Shown here: piece by piece, positions 57,129 through 64,000 of the stretch | How positions within the stretch are numbered: position 1 is the first letter of the stretch | How the letters are laid out: each line of letters begins with the position of its first letter | Source: Corylus avellana | Lineage: Eukaryota > Streptophyta > Magnoliopsida > Fagales > Betulaceae | DNA length: 64,000 nt | Direction: 5' to 3' | Assembly (NCBI RefSeq): GCF_901000735.1 | Contig: NC_081545.1 | Location: forward strand, 9,905,973-9,969,972 | Program-made: the position numbers and the translations under genes | The notes under the pieces: generated by a model | The model's database searches: none | The model's input: only the letters and a program-made list of their open reading frames with translations | Told to the model about the DNA's origin: nothing

Positions 57129-57935
57129 CTAAATTCCAACATTCTGGACCAGCTCTGTGTCTAGCACAATGAAGTCCACGGGGAAGTAAAACTTATCCGC
57201 CTTGATCAAAACATCCTCAATGATTCCCCGTGGTATCTTAACTAACCTGTTAGCCAATTGAAGTGTTATGGATGTGGGCTTTAGTTCTCTTAACCCTAAT
57301 TGCAGGTAAACTGAATAGGGTAGAAGATTCACACTTGCCCCGAGATCTAAAAGAGCCTTCTCAATTTGATTGACTCCTATCGTGCAAGAGATGGTAGGAC
57401 ACTGAGGGTCCTTATACTTAATGGGCAACTTGCATTGAAGGATAGAGCTAACTTGCTTGGTCAGAAATGCTTTCTTTGGGACATTCGTTCTTCTTTTAAT
57501 TGTGATCAAATCCTTCAAAAACTTGGCATAGGAAGGCACTTGTTGGATGGCGTCCAAAAATGGTATATTGATTTGGACCTGCTTAAATACTTTCAGAATG
57601 TCCTCAAACTTCCCTCCTTTCTTGGGTGCTTGCAACCTTTCAGGGTAAGGTGCTTTCGGCACAAATGACCTAAGAGGATCCTCAATAATGGGTGTGGCTG
57701 TAGATGGCTCGGCATCTCTCTTCTCTTTGTTGCCACTCTTCTCCCTTTCTTGCCTCGTAGGGTCTTCTTCTTGCTTAACCACTTGATTGTCCACTTGTCT
57801 CCCTGACCTCAGTGTGACAATCGCTTGCACATGTTCTTGCTCGTGTGCAGGACTTGAGGAATTCCCAACCATATATTGACCTTTTGGGTTGGGCATGGGC
57901 TGACTGGGTAGCTTCCCTTCTTCTCTCTCACCCAA
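57129..57935 (-). pseudogene. Athila aspartic protease region
   Basis: 268 codons open. Includes TLRSGRQV, a conserved phrase at the gag-pol junction (about 57815-57838), and the protease motif ALLDLGASVNLLPYSVY (about 57318-57368). The catalytic sequence is DLGAS, as normal for this lineage. The frame stops at a TAG (57129-57131) where the family continues. Confidence 0.85.
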
Positions 57936-57964
57936 GTGATTGGCTATCTATCCAATCTGACTCT

Positions 57965-59398
57965 CTACCTTTGCAATTGCTTGGGTGTTAACATGGTGGC
58001 ATTCTTCACTTCATCTATCACTTGGGTGTTTGCCATGGTAGAGTTTTTGAGCTCTTGTATGGTCTGGCTATTCGATTGTATGAATGCCTTCATTGTTTCT
58101 TCCAGCGACGATTGTGACAAAGATGCAGAAGATTGCGCTGGTTGAGCCGTACGACCATGATTTTGAGCATGTGGGGGAAATACTTCGTTCATTGGTTGGC
58201 TCTGCTTCCATGAGAAATTAGGGTGGTTTCACCACCCTGGATTGTATGTCTTTGAATAGGGCCCGCTTGCTTGCTTCCTAAAATCATTGAAAGCGTTCAC
58301 TTGTTCCATCGAGCACTCGGCAAAAGCCGGTGAAAATAGACAATTTTGTGCTAAGTGCATAAGATTAGCACAGATTGAACAGCCATCAACATTGAATGTG
58401 TTAGTAGTATTTACGGACTGACCCACTACAAGAGCTTCAACCTTCTTGGTCAGGGCATCTATCTTTATCCCCAAATCAGTGTCCTCCTTAACCTTATAGA
58501 TACCGCCTTTCTTGAGGATATTGGCAGATTTATCCCGACAACTCAAAAAATCCCACTACTGTGAGCTGTCAGACAACTTGTCTAATGCCTTATACGCTGC
58601 ATCCCTTGTCAAACTTAAGAATGCTCCTCCATTCATTGACTCGATCATACTACGGTTGGATTGGGTCAATCCTTGGTAGAAAAATTGAACGAGTCTCCAC
58701 TTCTCATATCCATGTGGAGGGCATCTTATCAACAACTCCTTAAATCTTTCCCAACATTCTGAAAATTTCTCGTCCTTCTCCTGAGTGAAGGAACTTATTT
58801 CCTTTTTGCATTCATTGACCTTTGACATTGGGAAATACTTGTTATAGAACTTGCTTAACAAACTTTCCCAAAATGTAATGGATCCGGGCGTGTTGGAATC
58901 CAACCATGCCCTGGCTTTGTCGTGCAGAGAGAAAGAAAATAGTTTGAGATGGACAGACTCTTCAGAAAAATTTTCAAATTTGAAAGTGACGCATATGTCC
59001 TTGAATTTCTTTACATGACTGTAAGGATTTTCAAGTTCTAGGCCACGGAACGTTGGTAGGAGTTGGATGATATATGGTTTCAAATCAAAATGAGTAGCAT
59101 TGGTTGGCGGCAACACTATACACGAATGGGATGTAGTGAAGTCCATAGGTGCGAACTACTCCCTAAGTGATGTAGTGACGTCCACGTTCCAAGCTCTAGC
59201 TTGCTTGGGATTCCTAGCTCTAGCATCCTCATGCTCAACCCTAGGTTGCTCCATATTCTGGGGTATATTATCTTGTTGGTCTCCCATTTCACCTTTATCC
59301 TCACTCTTAATAGGCACTCTTTGAGTTCTCCTAAGAGTTCTATCAATGTCGGGATCTAAAGGTGTCAAATCTAAGTTTAGGGATCTCCGACCAAGCAT
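57965..59398 (-). pseudogene. Athila gag, with premature stops
   Basis: The ATG at 59398 (MLGRRSLNLDLTPLDPDIDR) opens gag; a TAG at 59156-59158 interrupts it, and an ATG at 59146 re-initiates. The core reads YIIQLLPTFRGLELENPYSH, FSFSLHDKARAWLDSN, FYNKYFPMSKVNECKKEISS, FSECWERFKELLIRCPPHGY (58700-59080), the Retrotrans_gag domain. A degenerate cysteine region CSICANLMHLAQNC (58336-58377) lies where the zinc knuckle is expected, with Leu for His. Further stops occur near 58553, 58226 and 57963. Gag would assemble the virus-like particle. Confidence 0.85.
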
Positions 59399-59896
59399 AC
59401 ACCAATCTCAAGTGCTCAAACAAACTAACTAAACAACAATGAATAATCAGAAAAAGGAAACAAACAACCAAACAAAAGATAAATAGAAATAGAAACAAAC
59501 TATCAACAAAAATATACAAAAGAAATCTTAAAACAACAAAAAAAATTGTGCTTTGCTGCTTCTGGTAGTGCACTCGAGCGCGGGAACTATGCGATTGAGC
59601 GTAGATGTGCGCTCGTGCTTACTTGCGGAGTGGATCGAGTGCAGGCATGCGGGCTGCTCCCTGCAAAAGGCTCGAGTGCGCTCGATCGCAGATGGAGTGC
59701 GATCAAGCGTACTGACAAATACTGAAATTCTCCAAAACTGCAGCAAGATAAACTGAAACAACAAACAATTTTTTTTTTTTGTAGATCATAATGGTAGAAA
59801 CAACGACAAATACAATAAAATAAAATTGCAAAAAGAAAATAACTCGTAGAAAAATAAAATCAATTCAAATAAAAAATCAAATTCACTAACAAACAA
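59399..59896 (-). other. Athila leader between primer site and gag
   Basis: About 0.5 kb, non-coding. 59560-59720 is dense in CTCGAGCGC, GATTGAGCGT, CTCGAGTGCG and CTCGATCGCA phrases that also occur in the LTR, possibly regulatory or packaging repeats. Confidence 0.6.
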
Positions 59897-59915
59897 ATCC
59901 CCGGCAACAGCGCCA
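59897..59915 (-). other. Athila primer-binding site (tRNA-Asp)
   Basis: The minus strand reads TGGCGCTGTTGCCGGGGAT, 5 nt inside the 5' LTR. It matches the complement of the plant tRNA-Asp 3' end with a single mismatch, a known hallmark of Athila-type elements. Confidence 0.88.
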
Positions 59916-59920
59916 AAATT

Positions 59921-61098
59921 TGATGTACAAATTTAATTGTACTCGCAAGCGCACAAGTCGTATGCAATAAAGCGTGTGTGTAAGTGCGAGGTCAATCCAC
60001 AAGGATTTGTGTTGTGTAAATCACTTTCTATTTAAACTAACTCTATTTTAACCTAATTCCGAATTCGTGATTTTTGTCGTGCAGAATAAAGCATAAACTA
60101 AAGAAAATGATGAAATGAAATGGTAGAGAACACTAAGGTTTAAGAATTCACTTTGCCAAATCTTAACTCTATATTCTCGTATTTGTTCATACAATGGACA
60201 AACTATTATGCTCAAACTATTGTTCGATGTTTTACAAATATCTAGTTTAAATATCCACCCATTTTTACAAATCACAACAAATATCTGATTTGAAATTAAA
60301 TCATCCTATGTATCTATTTGGTTAACGAATCGCAACGGATATCTGATTTCAATCAAATGATTTGATGTATCCGAAGGATGAAACCCGTCAAATATCCAAC
60401 TCCAACACATAATAATTCATCACATTCAATTAAAAGATAAGAATCAACCAATTGAATGAAGATTTACTACATTCTTATTCAAAGTCAAAATTGTATGAAC
60501 AAAATACGAGAATATATGAGTTTGTCAATGACGAAGCTTCATCTTCAACCTTAGTTGAAAGATTTAGCCTCTCTTGATAATAAAAACAATAAACATTTGA
60601 ATTCACATCATGAGAAAAATAAAACTTTCAATGGAAAACAAAGCAAAAGCTCCCCCTCGACAATACGTCGTATTTTAGCTTAAAACAGCGCCTCCCAATG
60701 TGTGGTTACACGATAAAAAATTGTATAACTAATGAAAAAAGCTAGGGTTTAGCTTTGCCAGGTTAGCGTGAGTGCGCTCAATCGCACCCACGGTACGCTC
60801 GAGTGCACTTGGCTTTCCAAGGTTTCTGCGGCACATCACTTAAGTGATGCATGCTAGGGTTGACATGGTCGTGCGCTCGAGCATGCCGTGCATGGGCTCG
60901 AGTGCAGATGCGCTCGATCGCACTTCCAGGGATCTTCAATTCTTTTGCTTATTTCCACCCTCAAACGACAGTTTTCTCTTAATGACCTGCAACACACAAA
61001 AACACTAAAACTAACAAAAAACATCAGAAATTAACACAGCTAAGTGCTTAACAAACATAAGTTAAGGGGCCCAAATATACAATATTTGGCATTCATCA
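59921..61098 (-). repeat. 5' LTR of the Athila element
   Basis: 1,178 bp, TGATG...CATCA, collinear with 51340-52519. Confidence 0.93.
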
Positions 61099-61103
61099 GC
61101 TTG

Positions 61104-61900
61104 GATGGAAAAGGTCTTTCATTCGGATCTACCTCACTGACATCGTCATCGTAGGTTGGTGGGAAATCTCAATCCACGAATCCTTGTGAAGGATCTTCAA
61201 TATCTTCATGCTTGAACTCTTCATTAAGGAACTCAAATTCCTGAAACTCCTCATCAACAGGTTCACCTTCCCCCTCCACATATAGATTGGGTAGATAGAG
61301 TTGAGGTTGGCGAATATGGGCCAAATTGGCTTGTTGTGGAATCTCCGCCTCAATCCATGTCTCCCTAGACACCTCTTTTTTTGTAGGACTTTTCTATTTT
61401 CTTTGTCATAGCTATAGACCCTTGTCTCCAATTCAATGATTTTCTACTCATGGTATAACTATAGGGCAAGAAAACGACTTGCATATATTTTAATAGTTTC
61501 TCCCAACTATTGATCTTTAATTTGCCTTACTGCATCCTAGTTTGCTTCAGTTGTTGCCACCACGCAGCAACTCTTCCTCGGAATGTGTTTACCACCAAAG
61601 AGACTTGTCGTTCATCGGACACCCCTTTGATTTCAAGAACCTCTTCAACAGTCAGCACCAAATCGAGATATTTTTCGAGTTGTAGATACCTTTGGAATTT
61701 CAGAATATTGAGTTTGAATCCGTTCACCTACTGATTGGCATGAGCTTGCGCATGGTGCTGGCATCCGTGCGTTCAGCACTCCGTAAAAGGGTTTCAAGAT
61801 CCATTTCCATTTTGACCACCCATGTTGGATAATCAGGTAGAGAGGGCTTCGATTTGATCCCTCATAGCCTCGACTTGCTCCTCCATGTGTTGCCAACATT
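61104..61900 (-). pseudogene. gag of the outer element
   Basis: On the minus strand 61727-61527 reads FQRYLQLEKYLDLVLTVEEV and then VNTFRGRVAAWWQQLKQTRM, the core of a Ty3/Gypsy Retrotrans_gag domain (conserved 'GRAAAWWQQLK'). Downstream (61431-61104) is an acidic segment, LYLPNLYVEGEGEPVDEEFQ and SEVDPNERPFPSK, that continues past the Athila insertion at 51339. Stops and shifts separate the pieces. No zinc knuckle is apparent. Confidence 0.75.
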
Positions 61901-62101
61901 TAGCGATAGATTTGCCTCTCGCCTTCTCATACCACAGTCATGGTTGGTGACGACGACCGTTTGGACCATCACCCATGTGCTGTAAACGAATCGCCGGTTG
62001 CTCCTTACATACTGCCTCCGTGTGCATGTGCACTTCACTCATGTTTGCACAATGGTTGCCCCTCCCCATTCATGGAAAGTAACTTAGCCTCTATTACTAA
62101 T

Positions 62102-62738
62102 TGATGTAGCTTGACTTAGTGGACTGTAGCGAATAACAAGAATAAAGAACATATAGGTATTTCTAGATCATGATTCTATCAAAGGAGCTAACAAATCTTC
62201 TCTAAAACGCTAGGTACTCTTTAGGTTTTGAAGGAAAATCAAGAAGAAACTCAATTCTAAGTAATTCTTATTAAACAAACTCAAATATAAACAATGACTA
62301 CGTTTTTGAGGCTATAAGTATGTATTTATAGGTCCCCAAACCCTAAACCTAATAAAAGTACGAATTAAAGTTGGAAATTGTAATTCTACAAGGCCTGTTC
62401 GAACGAGAAACACCCCTATCCGGACAGGCACTTAATAAAAGTGCATAAATTAAACATAATGTCGTCCAGCATTCCAGTCTTCCCTTTACAGCCCATTTTG
62501 ACCAACATCGTAATTAGCCAAACTTCCAAACATGACTTTGTAGATCTTTGAGCTAGATTTCCAACGCCGTAAGCTAGCTCCAATCAGAGGTATGTAGCTC
62601 TAGATATGGCATTTTTAGTAAAGGTTGTAAGACGAAAATAACATAGGCATCCGGACGGTCTCCAGACGAGGCTCTCGGGTTTGCTCCTATCTAGATAGGC
62701 TGCAGATGAGCTGCCAACAAGCTTGTAGATCTGCATTC
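62102..62738 (-). repeat. 5' LTR of the outer element
   Basis: 637 bp, TGATGTAG...CTGCATTC. The adjoining inner sequence on the minus strand (ATTAGTAATAGAGGC) is a decayed initiator-Met primer site. Confidence 0.85.
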
Positions 62739-62762
62739 GGTGTGTACCCTTTTTTTTTTTTA

Positions 62763-63150
62763 GGGTTAAATACGTATTGGCCCCTGGGTTTAAACTCTTT
62801 ATTTTCCCCCCTCCCTAGGGTTTCATTTTTGTCACAAGAGGTACCTGTGCTTTTCATAAAAATCGACATGTGTCATATAATTCATTTTTCGAATTTTTTT
62901 TTTTAAAAAATTATATTTTTTCAAAAAATAAAATAAAGATTGGGGGTGGCCGTAGCCACCCTCTTGGCCATTTGGGGGGTGACCCATCTGGCCGGTTTGG
63001 GGTGACTTGCTATCCCCACGGTGGGATAGGGGTGGCTGGCCAAAACCACCTCTAGCGGGTTTGGGGAACCGGCTAGATGGGGGTGGCCAAGCCACCCTCG
63101 TGGTCAAAGGGGTGGCCGAAACCATCCCCCAAATAATAGCCATCCCCAAA

Positions 63151-63181
<31 letters not shown>

Positions 63182-63390
63182 TTTTTTTTTTTCAAAAAAT
63201 TAATTATACGAGACGTGTCGATTTTTGATTGGTGCTGACGTGACATTCCGTTAAATTTTAGACGAAATTTTAACGAAGGTACGATCTCTGACTTTGTAAA
63301 ACCCACAGGTATCTCCTGTGATAAAAATGAAACCCTAGGAGAAAAAAAATAAAGTGTTTAAACCTCTGGAGGTAATAAGGTATTTTACCC
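62763..63390. mobile_element. MULE-type MITE, GGGTTAAATAC family
   Basis: Ends GGGTTAAATACG and AGGTATTTTACCC. Inner inverted arms pair CCTAGGGTTTCATTTTTGTC with TGATAAAAATGAAACCCTAGG. T-rich flanks TTTTTTTTTA lie on both sides (62753-62762 and 63391-63400), consistent with a 9-10-bp duplication. The centre (62941-63140) is a GGGGTGGCC-rich block with GCCGTAGCCACC palindromes. It sits just outside the 5' LTR of the outer retroelement. Confidence 0.8.
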
Positions 63391-63400
63391 TTTTTTTTTA

Positions 63401-64000
63401 AAGGCTAAACTGGTTTTTTAGGAATAATTTTTGAATTGATTTTTTAAGAATGAACCAGTTTTTCAAAAGTGAACTAGTCATTAAATTAGCTTAATTAAAT
63501 GCATTTAATTATATTTCAATATTTTTTCTTATATGTGATTTCATTAAGTTCAAAAATCTAATGCACCATATTATTTTTTCATAATTTACTACTCTCCAAA
63601 CTATATATAGGAAGACAACATTTAAAATTTAAAAACATACTACATTAACTACTCATAATCGGCCATATTGGTCATAAAAAAAAAAAAAAAAAAAAAAAAC
63701 GACCAACTAGCCCATTTATTTAAAAGGATATATATTTTTTTCTTTATACTTTTCATTTTAAACCATGTATACGTATGGGAACAAATTTTCATTATATATA
63801 AATAATTAAACCACACCTATGCCTGTCATTCATACATGATGATCCACACAATTATTTTCAATTGTCATAATCTATTTCCACAAAAAAGACACATAATCTT
63901 AATGTAATGATAAATAATTCAACATTGCTTAAACATGTTTACATGATAAAAATCGTTCAACTGTTCTGTAAGTTTTTACTTATCTCGAGCTGTTACGTAA
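63401..64000. other. AT-rich intergenic DNA
   Basis: Poly-A at 63677-63700; no gene or element edge recognised. CTAAACTGGTTTTTTAGG near 63404 is followed by related GAACCAGTTTTTC and GAACTAGTC phrases. Confidence 0.5.

Larger units (their letters stand above)
51340..61098 (-). mobile_element. Full-length Athila-type Ty3/Gypsy retrotransposon
   Basis: The LTRs are 51340-52519 and 59921-61098, with inverted TGATG...CATCA ends. Target duplication GCTTG is exact at 51335-51339 and 61099-61103. Transcription order on the minus strand: 5' LTR, tRNA-Asp primer site, leader, gag, DLGAS-type protease, reverse transcriptase, RNase H, integrase, about 1.35 kb of non-coding sequence, purine tract, 3' LTR. 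The tRNA-Asp primer and the protease type place it in the Athila/Tat branch. Total length is 9,759 bp. No env-like ORF is visible between integrase and the 3' LTR. Twelve differences occur in the first 200 bp of the LTRs, all transitions. Confidence 0.93.
50125..62738 (-). mobile_element. Outer LTR retrotransposon with gag but no pol (TR-GAG-like), split by an Athila insertion
   Basis: The LTRs are 50125-50783 and 62102-62738 (TGATGCAG...CTGCATCA on the left; the right end has decayed to CTGCATTC). Target duplication GGTGT is exact at 50120-50124 and 62739-62743. Removing the inner element (51340-61098) and one GCTTG copy leaves about 2.85 kb: two LTRs of about 650 bp and about 1.55 kb of internal sequence. 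On the minus strand that internal part holds a gag domain and an acidic region but no protease, reverse transcriptase or integrase. This fits the published class of terminal-repeat retrotransposons with a GAG domain. The two LTRs differ at about 19 of the first 200 bp by eye. Confidence 0.85.

Overview
The window is nuclear DNA of a flowering plant, most likely a eudicot and perhaps a woody one. It is AT-rich, has spliceosomal GT-AG introns, plant-specific gene families, and a dense load of plant-type transposable elements (Copia, Athila-type Gypsy, TRIM, tRNA-derived SINEs, MULE-, hAT- and CACTA-type small elements). Nothing suggests bacteria or organelles, apart from one small plastid-derived insert. 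Two runs of N (20730-20834 and 24120-24284) are assembly gaps at microsatellites.

Only three credible host genes are present. (1) A three-exon DUF506 (PDDEXK-like) gene at 12448-13584 on +, with CACGTG boxes and a TATA box upstream. (2) A three-exon bHLH162-like transcription factor at 33574-34433 on +, followed about 2.2 kb downstream by a broken copy of its own 3' half (36664-37333). (3) A six-exon gene at 45489-47089 on -, related to plant proton pump-interactor proteins, in which neighbouring exons look like duplicates of one another. A frameshifted first-exon fragment resembling the nucleolar RNA-binding protein NIFK lies at 19130-19233.

The rest is mobile or repetitive. 0-12 kb: two tRNA-derived SINEs with target duplications and a hAT-type element with a second element nested in it. 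14.6-17.5 kb: a MULE-like fragment packed with hairpin repeats, a GATCGATC-rich minisatellite, and the stump of a minus-strand Copia element. 18.6-29.6 kb: two sister MULE-type MITEs, a larger MULE-type element with a hAT-like insert, a complete 344-bp TRIM, a 2-kb solo Gypsy LTR and Gypsy remnants. 32.5 kb: a plastid chimera (trnfM joined to atpH). 36.2 kb: a mini-CACTA. 38.2-43.6 kb: a full-length Tnt1-like Copia element, dead by stops and lost catalytic residues. 48.9-49.7 kb: a seven-copy tandem array of about 115 bp. 50.1-62.7 kb: a nested pair, an Athila-type Gypsy element (51340-61098) inside a pol-less, gag-containing LTR element (50125-62738). Both have exact 5-bp target duplications. 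62.8-63.4 kb: another MULE-type MITE.

The genes do not form a pathway. They are isolated islands in repeat-derived DNA. LTR divergence counted by eye orders the larger elements: the Copia copy is oldest, then the outer pol-less element, then the Athila element inside it.
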